A DNA stretch of 64,000 nt from the NCBI RefSeq assembly GCF_004323635.1, contig NZ_CP036515.1, positions 3,535,501-3,599,500 of the forward strand, written 5' to 3'. Made by a program: the position numbers and the translations under genes. Origin of the DNA: Lichenihabitans psoromatis. GTDB taxonomy: Bacteria; Pseudomonadota; Alphaproteobacteria; Rhizobiales; Beijerinckiaceae. A model generated the notes under the pieces. The model did no database searches. It saw nothing but the letters and a program-made list of their open reading frames with translations, and had not been told where the DNA came from. Shown here in pieces: positions 10,715 to 19,675 of this stretch (within the stretch, counting starts at the first letter, position 1; each line of letters begins with the position of its first letter).

Positions 10715-12494
10715 CGATCCGATCGACTTCGATGACGCCGTCGAGCGCATCGAGGATTGGATAAGCACGTCGACCGGCGGGCTCGAAAGGCTTCCGCCGG
10801 CCGCACTATCACGCGCTCGTCGATCATCGGTGGAAGGCTGGCGTGTCAGCATCCCGTGCACGGACGGGCCGCGTCGGCTCGACATCGTCATCGGCGAGAG
10901 CTTCCCGTTCGTGCCGCCGCAGATCGTGCTGGTCGATCGGCCTCCGTTCCTCACTTGGCCACACGTCGAGGAAGACGGCCGGCTATGCCTGGCGACCGAA
11001 ACCGTGACCTACTCGCCGGGTGACCCGGTCGGCGTGCTCGTGACCCTCCTCGATTTGGCCGTCCGCCTTATCGAGAGGTGCGAGGGCGGCGACGTCGACG
11101 ACGACTTCCGGTCGGAGGTGCTGTCCTACTGGCGCAACGTCGCGGACTACCCTGGACCGCCCATCGTTACGGCTTGCGACGCGGACGGCCCCTCCCGCAT
11201 CATCCGTGTGTGGTGGGGGAAGGATTACGCTCTGCTGGGCGACGGCGACGACGAAATACTGGCGTGGCTGAGGAACAGGTACGGCAGGCTCAAGCTCAAG
11301 CCCCGTGAGACAAAGACGGCGCCGGCCGTGTTCATCAAGCTCGGACGTTGCCTGCTGCCGGCCGAGTACCCAAAGAGCGCGGCAGACATCCACGCATTGG
11401 CACGCGAGGCCGGTGCGTCGGATCTGCTCGACCAAGCCCTGGCCTCCTTGCCCGACAAGCTTGCGGTCGCTCTCTGCATGGCAACGGACAACGGCACCGC
11501 GGTCGCAGGCATCGTGATCCCGCGTCCGATCCCGCAGCGGGGCGTGGACAGGCTTACGAAGGGATATAGCGGCGGAAGATCGATCCCGGTCGACGTCCTC
11601 TCGCCTCGGTTCTTCGGTCCCAACCCCGCCAAGAAAGCTAGCCTCGAACGGGTGGACGCGGCTTGGATCCATGGCCGGTGTCAGGACGACCGGTTCCCCG
11701 CCCTCAGAGGATCGAAGGTCGTCGTCCTCGGATGCGGTTCGGTCGGCGCGCCGATCGCCGTGTCCCTTGCACAGGCCGGCGTGGGGACCCTGGTGCTCGT
11801 CGACGACGATCTTCTCGTCGGCGCCAACGTTGGGCGACATCCCCTGGGTCTGGGGTCGTTGCGCCATGGCAAGGCGGCTGACCTGAAGCTGAGGATCGCG
11901 GCGGATCTCCCCCACGTTCGCGTCGAGGCGATGAAATGTCGGGCGGAGGATGTCATCCTCGGACCACCGGTGGTACTCGACGACGCCAGCCTCATCGTCT
12001 CGGCGCTTGGGAACTGGAGTGCGGAACGGCTGCTGGACGAGTGGCACCGGGCGGAGGGCCGGCACGTCCCGATCCTCTATACTTGGACGGAACCTCGCGC
12101 GACCGCAGGACATGCGCTGACAGTGGTCGGGTCGGCATCTTCCCTTCAGCAAAGGGTCGACGAAACCGGGCTTCCTCGTATCCAGGTCACCGAGTGGCCG
12201 GCCGGCGACACCAAGAGACAAGAGCCGGCGTGTGGAGCCATGTACGAACCCTACGGCCCCGTCGAGCTTGGGTTCATCACCGCCATGGCGGCGGAGCTTG
12301 CCTTGGACTCCCTGCTGGGCACGACGACCTCGCCGACTCACAAAATCTGGGCTTGCAGCAAAAGGTTCCTGGACCGCGCCGGTGGCTCCTGGACACCCTT
12401 GTGGAAGGCGCTTCCCGGATTTCGCAACGAAGGGGCGTTCGTGACCGAACTCCCCTGGTCCGAGGCCATCTCGCTTCATGCAAAGGCCGCATGA
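10695..12494 (+). CDS. cap2: CBASS E2-E1 fusion conjugating enzyme Cap2
   Basis: A ubiquitin-pathway-like enzyme that, in type II CBASS, joins the C-terminus of the CD-NTase to cellular targets and primes it. The 599-residue protein begins with an E2-like domain: a P-P motif in FPFVPPQ, then catalytic Cys98 in GRLCL. A linker follows, then an E1-like adenylation domain with the nucleotide-binding GCGSVG at 346-351, VDDD at 370-372 and GANVGRH. Cys513 in PACGAMYEPYG is the likely E1 thioester cysteine. The start is GTG at 10695; a GTG at 10707 is an alternative. Its TGA overlaps the cap3 ATG (ATGA at 12491). Confidence 0.93.
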   Translation: MTTAVPDDPIDFDDAVERIEDWISTSTGGLERLPPAALSRARRSSVEGWRVSIPCTDGPRRLDIVIGESFPFVPPQIVLVDRPPFLTWPHVEEDGRLCLATETVTYSPGDPVGVLVTLLDLAVRLIERCEGGDVDDDFRSEVLSYWRNVADYPGPPIVTACDADGPSRIIRVWWGKDYALLGDGDDEILAWLRNRYGRLKLKPRETKTAPAVFIKLGRCLLPAEYPKSAADIHALAREAGASDLLDQALASLPDKLAVALCMATDNGTAVAGIVIPRPIPQRGVDRLTKGYSGGRSIPVDVLSPRFFGPNPAKKASLERVDAAWIHGRCQDDRFPALRGSKVVVLGCGSVGAPIAVSLAQAGVGTLVLVDDDLLVGANVGRHPLGLGSLRHGKAADLKLRIAADLPHVRVEAMKCRAEDVILGPPVVLDDASLIVSALGNWSAERLLDEWHRAEGRHVPILYTWTEPRATAGHALTVVGSASSLQQRVDETGLPRIQVTEWPAGDTKRQEPACGAMYEPYGPVELGFITAMAAELALDSLLGTTTSPTHKIWACSKRFLDRAGGSWTPLWKALPGFRNEGAFVTELPWSEAISLHAKAA

Positions 12495-13006
12495 GACGGT
12501 ATCCTTTCGGGAACGCCGGCCAGTCGTTCGTATTGTCCCGCAAGGCGCTCGACCATTTCGATCGCCATCGGCAGACCCGCTTTTGGCACCTTGAGGCGGG
12601 CGGCCTGCTCTTCGCCCGCTTCGACGGTGCACGGACCATCGTCGACCTCGCCACCGGGCCCAGGCCGACGGACCGGCGGGGCCGTTGCAGCTACCGCCCC
12701 GACCGAATGGCCGAACAACGCGAGATCGACGAGAACCACGCGACGGGCCTTCACTTCGTCGGCACTTGGCACACCCACCCGGAGGATCGACCCAGCCCGT
12801 CCCCCGTCGACATGGCCAGCATCGCAGACATTTTTCGACGCTCGCGCCACGCCCTGAATGGCTTCGCGATGGTGATCGTCGGCAGGGACCCCGGGCCGGA
12901 GGGCATGTACGTGGGTCTCTGGGACGGCGCGGTCATTCACAAGCTCGCCGAAGGTCCCATCGAGGACGACCCAGTAGCCGATCAGACTCGCCCGGGTTCG
13001 TCCTGA
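12491..13006 (+). CDS. cap3: CBASS JAB/JAMM isopeptidase Cap3
   Basis: A metal-dependent isopeptidase that removes the CD-NTase from its conjugates and so tempers or recycles the priming reaction by Cap2. The 171-residue protein has the JAMM zinc signature: HTHP, then Ser and Asp at the right spacing (HxH, seven residues, SxxD). An upstream Glu in LEAGG is the likely catalytic acid. The start ATG overlaps the cap2 stop by 4 bases; the same frame runs open upstream, but that part is antisense-type shadow. Its last 25 bases overlap the 3' end of cap5, which converges from the other strand. Confidence 0.9.
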   Translation: MRRYPFGNAGQSFVLSRKALDHFDRHRQTRFWHLEAGGLLFARFDGARTIVDLATGPRPTDRRGRCSYRPDRMAEQREIDENHATGLHFVGTWHTHPEDRPSPSPVDMASIADIFRRSRHALNGFAMVIVGRDPGPEGMYVGLWDGAVIHKLAEGPIEDDPVADQTRPGSS

Positions 13007-14130
13007 CGAATGTCCAGGGCGTGCGCGAAGCCGCCACTCGCCCTGTTTTGATCGTAGATCCGAAGGGGGAGGTCGGCCTTTGGCATCCAGACGCGGCCGA
13101 CCTCGATGGCTGCGGACACGGGAAGCGCCGAGAAGACGTTGACCGTCGCGCCCTCCCCATGGACGGCCTTGATGCGGTCGAGCAGGCGCCGCAAGTGGCT
13201 CCGGAACAGCGACAGGTCCTCGGAGCGCCGCATGATGTCATTGTGTGGACGAGCGGCCGTGATCGACCAGATCGCGGTCTCGGGGCCGAGGACGTTCAGG
13301 ATCCTTTCGTCGGCGACCGAGGCGCTCAGCGCGAGCACCAGGGCGACATTAGGCTTCCCCTCGACGCATTCCTGCACGTTGAACGCGATGCCGGGCTGAT
13401 CCGGCTGCCAAGCCCAGGTCGACGGCTCGCGGTGGCGCTGGTGCACCTCGGCGGGAAGGATGTCGCACAGGAGGCGGCCGAGTTCGATGAGGAGCGGCTG
13501 TGGCGCGAGGGCGAAGACGGAGGCGTGGCGGATTTCCTGCCGCTCGATCCGGCCCCGTACCTTGTCGGCGAACTGCCGTCGCAGGTTTTCGCTCTGGAGC
13601 GTCCAGTAGTTGGCTTCCCCGTCCGTCATGGAGAGCCCCAGCATCTCAAGGTCGATTGTCTGAAACGAAGCGGGATGGCGGGACGGCAGCATCGCCGCGA
13701 AGATCTCCTCCCGGGAGACGAGGGCCTCGTTCCGTCCGACGTTGGCGGCGAACCGGATGACGTGGGATGCCCGGTCCTGTCCGATACCGGTGACCATGTT
13801 GATGCGGGTTTCGTGCTCCTCCTTCATGGCGAGTAGTAACGCCTCGGGATGCTCGGCCAGGCCGTCGACGTCGATCAACTTGTGGTGCCTCGGGCACATG
13901 AGCATCAGGTTCGTCAATTCCTGGGCCAGGAGCGGCGACCTGACCGGGTCGCCCCTGGGACCGTCAGCGGAGTCCCCCACGATATGGGCCACGAAGCCGA
14001 ACAGTGGGTCCTCCCTTCCGGAGACCAGGTCCCTCGTCTGGTCCTCGTTACAACCTCGATACTGGCAACGACCGCCCGACCGCGCCCAGAGGATGCGCTG
14101 CTTCTTCTCCGGAATCCGTGTCTTGGCCAT
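12982..14130 (-). CDS. cap5: HNH-SAVED endonuclease (CBASS effector Cap5)
   Basis: Predicted DNA endonuclease activated by cyclic nucleotide. The 382-residue protein starts with an HNH domain: zinc cysteines 22 and 27, His49 in VAHIVGD, Asn74 in LTNLML, and Cys79 with His82/His83. The C-terminal half fits the SAVED sensor (blocks [28 protein letters not shown]). Size and order match Cap5. The ATG at 14130 is preceded by GGCGGG and places the HNH domain at the N-terminus; an upstream frame adds 32 basic residues. It converges with cap3 and must use its own promoter in 14131-14476. A CBASS operon usually has a single effector, so a nuclease beside a phospholipase is unusual. Confidence 0.9.
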   Translation of the reverse strand: MAKTRIPEKKQRILWARSGGRCQYRGCNEDQTRDLVSGREDPLFGFVAHIVGDSADGPRGDPVRSPLLAQELTNLMLMCPRHHKLIDVDGLAEHPEALLLAMKEEHETRINMVTGIGQDRASHVIRFAANVGRNEALVSREEIFAAMLPSRHPASFQTIDLEMLGLSMTDGEANYWTLQSENLRRQFADKVRGRIERQEIRHASVFALAPQPLLIELGRLLCDILPAEVHQRHREPSTWAWQPDQPGIAFNVQECVEGKPNVALVLALSASVADERILNVLGPETAIWSITAARPHNDIMRRSEDLSLFRSHLRRLLDRIKAVHGEGATVNVFSALPVSAAIEVGRVWMPKADLPLRIYDQNRASGGFAHALDIRQDEPGRV

Positions 14131-14476
14131 GTTCCCGCCTTCGAGGTTGAATCCGTGGGCGTCACGAGCAAGCCGCCGCTCCACCTTCTTCCCGATCTTT
14201 GATCGACGACGAACGTAACGAGCCAATCGGCAGACATCTCAAGATGCACGCGCGCGCCCACCGTTTCTCTTGTGTGGGCCGTCCCGGCGACCACCTCAAG
14301 GCTGGCGCTTCGCACCCCCGCTTCGCCGCTTCGGCCTTGACCCGATCGCCGGAACGGCCGATCCGCTGGCCATGGTCTTGTCGCAAGCTCCGACCCCGGG
14401 TTGACCAGGCTCCGAGCATTTCGACGCCCCTCAGGGTATTCCTTGCCAAGCCTTCCGGCTCCCGCTTCAATTCGGA
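14131..14476. other. Divergent intergenic region between cap5 and the FRG gene
   Basis: About 345 bases that should hold the promoters of two divergent defence-type genes. I see no operator, repeat or short gene that I could defend. The ORFs crossing it are short and have no recognisable content. Confidence 0.4.
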
Positions 14477-15409
14477 ATGGCTACATTACCAGTGACCAAC
14501 CTTCAGAGCTTCATTGGCCGGATCATCGGCAGCCCTCCGACCCCGGGAAAGGTCGTAGTCTATCGAGGTCACCCCAACGAGGATTACCTTCTTCGTCCCG
14601 CGATATTTCGTTCCCCGATTGCGGCGGAGCGGGAACACATCCTTCTGAGGGATCTCATCGCGGCTCATCCCCAGGAGTTTGCCGCGGACGGCAGTACCCT
14701 GGAGTTGTTGGTGAGGATGCAACATTACTCCCTGCCGACCCGTCTACTCGATGTCACGTGGAACCCGCTGGTCGCCCTCTATTTCGCATCCGAGCCGCAG
14801 ACGAAAAAAACCGACGTAATGCGAATGGGGCGAATGCGCAGGCGGACCGTGCCCACGGACGGCGAGGTGATCAAGCTGACTATCGACGAGTCTCTCGTCC
14901 GCTACTTCGACAGCGACACCGTAAGCTGCCTCACGAACCTAGCTCGTTGCCGCTTCGACCAGAAGGAGGAGCTTCGAACGATGACGGCGGGAAAACCCAC
15001 TTTCTCGAAGACCGCGCGGGCGACGTTCAATGGCAAGGAGACCGTCAAAAGACTGCTTCACTTCATCCGAACGGAAAAACCGGCGTTCGAACCCGAGATC
15101 GTACCGGAGCAGCTCAGCAGATTCTTTCTTGTGAAACCGAAGTACAACAATCGACGGATACTCGCGCAGGAAGGTGCCTTCATGGTTTTAGGCCTGACCG
15201 AAGAGGTCCCGGCGACCGGCGCCCGCGGCATCGTGGTCGAACGCATAACGATTCAGGCGCGACGCAAGGGTGAGATCATGTCGCAACTCGGGCATGTATC
15301 CATCAACCAGCGCACGATGTTTCCCGAGATCGATCGCGCCGCCCGCTATCTGACAGACGGCTTAACCACCTCCGCCCTCCTCTCGCGAGGCACCTCGCCC
15401 GCAAGGTGA
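14477..15409 (+). CDS. FRG domain-containing protein
   Basis: A 310-residue protein with an FRG domain, named for a conserved Phe/Tyr-Arg-Gly. It shows VVYRGH near residue 28, LLRPAIFR, then the strongly conserved QHYSLPTRLLDVTWNPLVAL and YFAS. Biochemical function is not established for this family as far as I know. FRG proteins are often found in defence islands, which fits its place beside a CBASS. No second catalytic domain or membrane segment is visible. The ATG at 14477 lacks a strong ribosome site. It is divergent from cap5 and 23 bases short of the facing recombinase remnant. Confidence 0.85.
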   Translation: MATLPVTNLQSFIGRIIGSPPTPGKVVVYRGHPNEDYLLRPAIFRSPIAAEREHILLRDLIAAHPQEFAADGSTLELLVRMQHYSLPTRLLDVTWNPLVALYFASEPQTKKTDVMRMGRMRRRTVPTDGEVIKLTIDESLVRYFDSDTVSCLTNLARCRFDQKEELRTMTAGKPTFSKTARATFNGKETVKRLLHFIRTEKPAFEPEIVPEQLSRFFLVKPKYNNRRILAQEGAFMVLGLTEEVPATGARGIVVERITIQARRKGEIMSQLGHVSINQRTMFPEIDRAARYLTDGLTTSALLSRGTSPAR

Positions 15410-15431
15410 GCGCGCTAGCGTCGTTCGACGC

Positions 15432-15975
15432 TCACAGGCGTGAGATCGTGGAATGATGCACTGCATATGATCGGGCGATGTCACTCACAGACTCACCTCC
15501 CACTCTTCGCGCGACCGCCTCCCGCCGCTGGTGAGGCGTGAGCTTGGGCTTACGTCCGAGGCGGACGCCGCGCTCCTTCGCCCGCTGCCTCCCCTCCCCG
15601 GTCCTGGCGAGGATCAACTCCCGCTCGAACTCCGCCAGGCCGCCGAGGATCGTCAACATGAGCCGGCCATGGGCCGTCGTGGTATCGGCCCAGGCGTCCC
15701 GGAGGGACCGGAAGCCGGCCTGCTTGGTAGCGATCCCGTCGAGGATGTCGAGGAGGTCTGGCGTGCTGCGGGCGAGCCGGTCCAGCCTCGTCACCATGAG
15801 CACGTCACCGGCCCGAAGGGGCCCCGAGCGCCATGTGCAACTGCGCACGATCGAGGCGAGCGCCCGTCACCTTTTCCCGGAAGATCGGGTCCGCTCCGGC
15901 GGCCATCAGCTCGGCGACCTGGGCGTCGAGCGTCTGCCCGTCCGTCGACACCCGCGCGTAGCCGACCGCCCCCAT
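15432..15975 (-). pseudogene. Serine recombinase (resolvase family), frameshifted
   Basis: A Tn3-type resolvase or invertase in two frames. The first part runs from ATG 15975 with the catalytic Ser10 in YARVSTDGQT and REKVTGARLDRAQL. The second part resumes at GDVLMVTRLDRLARS, continues through the E-helix region, and ends in a Hin-like helix-turn-helix (SVSDIARSYAVHHSTISRL). The switch lies at a GGGGCCCC tract, 15818-15825; removing one base there restores a typical 181-residue resolvase. It may be genuinely inactivated or a sequence error. It is the only recombinase seen in the island, and is divergent, 40 bases from the coiled-coil ORF. Confidence 0.85.
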
Positions 15976-16015
15976 CGTCGTCCCTCTTTTCGCACCGGAA
16001 TTCCGCACGTCCCAA

Positions 16016-16225
16016 GTGACTGGTATCGTCGCTCGAAGACGCCGAGGATGCTTCCGTGAAGCGCGTTTGACGAAGGTCGCCGGTGACAACTCGGACCTGC
16101 GCCGGGCCCTTTCCGAGAGGGAGGCCCTGATCGAGTCGCTCCGTCGCGAGAACGGGCGGCTCAGGGCTAGCCTCGGCTTGCTTGAGGAAACCGGCATGGT
16201 GATCCGCGACGGCGCCGAGGCATGA
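16016..16225 (+). CDS. Small coiled-coil protein coupled to the RecD-like helicase
   Basis: A 69-residue ORF starting with GTG. Residues from about 25 to 58 form a charged heptad-like helix rich in Arg, Glu and Leu (DLRRALSEREALIESL, then RRENGRLRASLGLLEE), so a short coiled coil is likely. Its TGA overlaps the ATG of the helicase gene by 4 bases, the main reason to believe it is translated. An in-frame TTG at 16067 would give a shorter, all-helical product. I do not recognise a family; a helicase partner or regulatory peptide is only inference. Confidence 0.5.
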   Translation: MTGIVARRRRGCFREARLTKVAGDNSDLRRALSEREALIESLRRENGRLRASLGLLEETGMVIRDGAEA

Positions 16226-18487
16226 CCCTCGTCGTCGTCGAGGATGTCGTTAGCCGGCGCGACTTCGGGGTGATCTTCTCCGCACGCGTCGCGGACATGT
16301 CGGACGACCAACACGGAGAACGACTTCGCGTCCGCGCAAATCGCGTTGCGATGATCGGAGAACCCGCAAAGGGGGAGACCTGGAGGATCGAGGGCGAGCG
16401 CAAGGCGACGCCGTGGGGCCTCCAGATCGAGGCTACGCACGCGACGCGCACCTTGCCCACGGGCAAGCTGATCAGGGACTTCCTGGCCAACCACGTCGCG
16501 GGGATCGGCCACGATCGAGCGACCCGGCTTTGGCTCGCCTACGAGACGGACCTGCCGCAGATTCAAGACGAGGGCGACGTCGACGCCATCGCGGATGTCA
16601 TCGCGCCCGACCGGCCGGTGCTTGCGCCGAGGCTCGCGGCGGCCTGCGTATCCGCTTGGCGCGAAGCCGCCGGCGAGACCCGCCTCGTCGAGTGGTTGGG
16701 GGCAATCGGCGTGGACGACCTTCAGATTGCTCGTCGCCTCTTCGCTATCCTCGGAGACCATGCCGTCGAACGCCTGGCGGCGAACCCATGGTCGCTGGTC
16801 GCGCTCATGCCATGGTCGAAGGTCGACGCGCTGGGGATGAAGCTCTTGCGGGAAGCGAACGCCGCCTTGGTCGACGCGGCGCCGCAGCGGCTGGTCGGCG
16901 CGGTCGACGCCTCGATCAAAGATCTGATCGGGACCGGCGCAACGGTGATCGCGGACGAAGATCTCCGCGTGAGGCTCGGGGCCGCGCTTCGCACGTCGGC
17001 GACGAACCCGGTCGTTTCGGAGGCGGTCCACCTTGGCAACGCCTGCGGAGCGCTTGTGCGATACGGAGATCGTTGGCGGGCTCCCGGGTGCGCCTCGATG
17101 GAGCAGGCCATCGAGGAACGATTGTCCTCTATGGCGGCCGGTGGCGAGCATCCATTCCCCACTGAAGCCGACATGCACCATGCCATCCGGGATTTCGAGC
17201 GGCGGCATGGGTCCCTGCATGCGGAGCAGCGCGCGGCGGTCTTGAAGGTGATGGTCGACTCCCTGGCCTGCATCCAGGGCGGCGCTGGCGTCGGCAAGAC
17301 ATACGCGACAAGGGCCGTTTGCGACCTCTGGGAACAAGCCGGGGGGACCGTGCTCCTGGCCGCGCTCGCGGGTAAGGCCGCTCTACGCCTCTCCGGGGCG
17401 ACGGGTCGGCTGGCCAGGACCCTGTTCAGGACACTGAAGGAAATCGACGAGCGCGAAGCCCGTGGACACGGGGCGGCCTCTACCCCCGACGAGCCCGCCG
17501 TCCCTTCGTCGGCTCCCCTCGCCGAGATCACGTCCACCACCCTCGTCATCGTGGACGAGGCCAGCATGGTGGACCTAGGGACCATGTACGGACTGCTTCG
17601 TCGCATGCCGGCGGGGGCCCCTGCTGCTCATCGGCGACCATCGCCAGCTCCCTCCGGTGGGCTTCGGCCTTGTCTTTCATAAGCTCATCCACGACGACAG
17701 GATCACGGCCCGCCTCTCCTTCGTCCACCGCCAGTCGGATGCGTCGGGCATCCCCGCAGTCGCCGCTAGCCTGCGGGAGCGGACCTTGCCTCGGTTGCCT
17801 TCCTTCGAGCCGCTCGGGGACGGGGCGTCGTTCGTCCAGGCCCGAGGCGCGGAAGAAGTCGCCGCGTCGGTCGTCGGCATCGCCGTCCGGACGGGCGTCC
17901 TCGACGGTGCCGACGTTCTTGTCGTGACCCCGACGAACGGCGGAGCAGCCGGCACGTGTGCCTTGAACGCCAAGCTCCACGATCTTCGACGCGAACGTGA
18001 CCGTTCGATCGAGATGCGGGGAGCGCTCGGGGAACGGTTCAGCGACGGCGACCCCGTCCTTTTTCGACGAAACGATTACCGACGAGGGCTCTTCAACGGG
18101 TCCCTGGGGACCGTTATTGCCATCGTCCCGGCGGAACGATCCCTGCTGGTGAGGTTCGAGGAAACCGAGCATCTCCTGGATGCGTCCGACCTCGTCGACG
18201 TGTCGGTCGGCTACGCACTCACCTGCCACAGGGCCCAGGGGTCCCAGGCGGCCACGGTGATCGTCGCCGTCCCCAGGAGCAGGATCATCGACCCAGCTTG
18301 GATCTACACCGCCGTGACCAGGGCGGAGCGCAAGGTCGTCCTTATCGGCGACGAAGAGGCGTTGCGCGCTGCGCTCGCGATGCCTTGGACCTCGGATACC
18401 CGGCAAGTCGGCTTCACGTGGCCCTCGTCGCGCGGCGAGATCGAGGGTGACCACGACGTGCAGACTCGATATGCCGACCATTCCTAA
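16222..18487 (+). pseudogene. RecD2-like DNA helicase, frameshifted
   Basis: A superfamily 1 5'-3' helicase of RecD2 type, about 755 residues once joined. The N-terminal half has helix-hairpin-helix-like segments (HVAGIGHDRATRLW, then NPWSLVALMPWSKVDALG). The motor domain has Walker A GGAGVGKT, Walker B VIVDEASM, then, across the frameshift, motif III (LLLIGDHRQLPPVG). An SH3-like part and the GYALTCHRAQGSQ motif close the protein. The frame changes at GGGGGCCCC, 17613-17621; deleting one base restores motif III exactly. It is coupled to the coiled-coil ORF upstream. Whether it served mobility or defence is unknown. Confidence 0.85.
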
Positions 18488-18620
18488 GTCAGCATACGAG
18501 TTCCGCGATATGCCGGGTCTAACCCATTCAAAATACACACTGGAATAAGTCAGGGGGTTATATAATTGTGGCGCCACGACCGGCTGCTCATAATTGAGCT
18601 TAACTCCCGACCGGCATATT
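18468..18620. repeat. Repeated GATATGCCG words around the right att copy
   Basis: GATATGCCG occurs at 18468-18476 and 18507-18515. Its reverse complement, CGGCATAT, occurs at 18612-18619 on the far side of the att-like copy at 18576-18595. Two direct copies and one inverted copy bracketing a putative crossover site resemble accessory binding sites for a recombinase. The words are seen; the role is inference. Confidence 0.35.
18576..18595 (+). repeat. Putative attachment site copy 3 (right end of CBASS element)
   Basis: ACGACCGGCTGCTCATAATT, 18 of 20 bases identical to the end of nrdJ. In that frame the surrounding bases read Cys-Gly-Ala-Thr-Thr-Gly-Cys-Ser-stop. The differences from nrdJ within the repeat are a synonymous Gly codon, TAA for TAG, and nothing else that alters the peptide. 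It therefore looks like the displaced end of an nrdJ gene left at the far border of an insertion. It is non-coding here. Confidence 0.65.
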
Positions 18621-18640
18621 GAGTTTTAAAGGCATTTTAT

Positions 18641-19668
18641 ATGGTTAAGTTTATTAGTGTTTTCAACAATAAAGGTGGCGTTGGTAAGACGACAATCACA
18701 TGGAATGTTGCCGATCGACTAGCGGAGTGTGGAAAGCGCGTTTTGCTGATAGATTTTGATCCTCAATGCAATCTGTCAATTGCAATGTTGGGCGGGGACG
18801 ATTTTAAAAAATTGTGGCGGATGTTCATAATCCCAAAACTATTAGATCATTTCTCCAGGGTTATCTGCAGAACACTGGACCCGGTCCAATTACTACATTC
18901 AAAGGACCTCATACTCATGAGAATGTTAAGATAGTAGCGGGCGATTTTTGGTTAAATGTTTATTCAGACGCTCTTAGCGTCGGTAACGATTTACTTACCG
19001 GGACAGGTATTTCAAAATTTGTGTCGTTACGAACGCTGGAACGGAAATTAGCTGCGGATGGGCAGCATTTTGATTATGTAATGATTGATTTGCCGCCGTC
19101 ATTCGGAGGCTTAGTTCGTTCCGCTCTTTATTCATCAGACTACCTAGTGATACCTTGCACATCTGACACGTTCAGTGAGTATTGCATTAGCCTGATCGAG
19201 CAAATGTTACCCCAGTTTGTTTCTGACTGGGGAATAGGAATTACTCGCTTTAAGCAAATGAACTTCGGGTCGCAGGACTTTGACAGCTACGGGAAGCCGG
19301 TGTACGCGGGCTGGATTTTCAATGGCTTTGATACACGTGCGGGGAAGGAGCTTCGCGCCGATGCTGCTCACCATACTAATATACAGAGCGCGAACCAAAA
19401 ACTTGCCGATAGTCTAGCTACTAATATTACGGGATATAGTGCTATCTTGCCCGGTAGTAAGATCTACTTGGGCGGTATTGAGGATATGAACGTCCTCATT
19501 CAAAATAGTTTATGGCAAAATATTCCTGTATCCAATCTCGAGAGATATGGACAAGTGAAAGACTTATCTGGCGATCGCGCTAAGTGGTCGGAAGCACAGC
19601 TCATTTTGATCAGGAAAGTGAAAGATCAAATATCGGCGATCAGCGGTCGTATAATAAACGACTTATAG
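18641..19668 (+). pseudogene. ParA/MinD-like ATPase, frameshifted, AT-rich
   Basis: A ParA-family ATPase in two frames. The first has the deviant Walker A KGGVGKTT and [11 protein letters not shown]. The second begins near 18814 and has MIDLPPSFGG, the DYLVIPCTSD strand, and a long C-terminal region of a few hundred residues that I do not recognise. The frames join if one A is added to the AAAAAA run at 18806-18811. Base composition is clearly AT-richer than all its neighbours, and codon choice differs, so this is a recent arrival from another source. No ParB partner or centromere-like repeat is visible. It lies outside att copy 3, so it may belong to a second element. Confidence 0.8.
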
Positions 19669-19675
19669 TGGTTAG
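19658..19675 (+). repeat. Possible attachment site copy 4 (weak)
   Basis: ACGACTTATAGTGGTTAG overlaps the end of the ParA-like ORF just before the prolyl-tRNA deacylase gene. Its first nine bases equal those of copy 2 (8350-8358), and 13 of 18 positions match overall. Given the weak second half it may be chance, but it sits exactly where a right border would be expected. Confidence 0.3.

Noticed and set aside
15432..15975. Programmed frameshift producing an active recombinase
   Set aside because: No slippery heptamer with a following pseudoknot or stop context is evident; a random indel in a G/C tract explains it, and two neighbouring genes are broken in the same way.
15805..17337. Long minus-strand open frame antisense to the helicase
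   Set aside because: Only its last 57 codons (the recombinase N-terminus from 15975) look like protein; the rest is the GC-rich shadow of the helicase gene.
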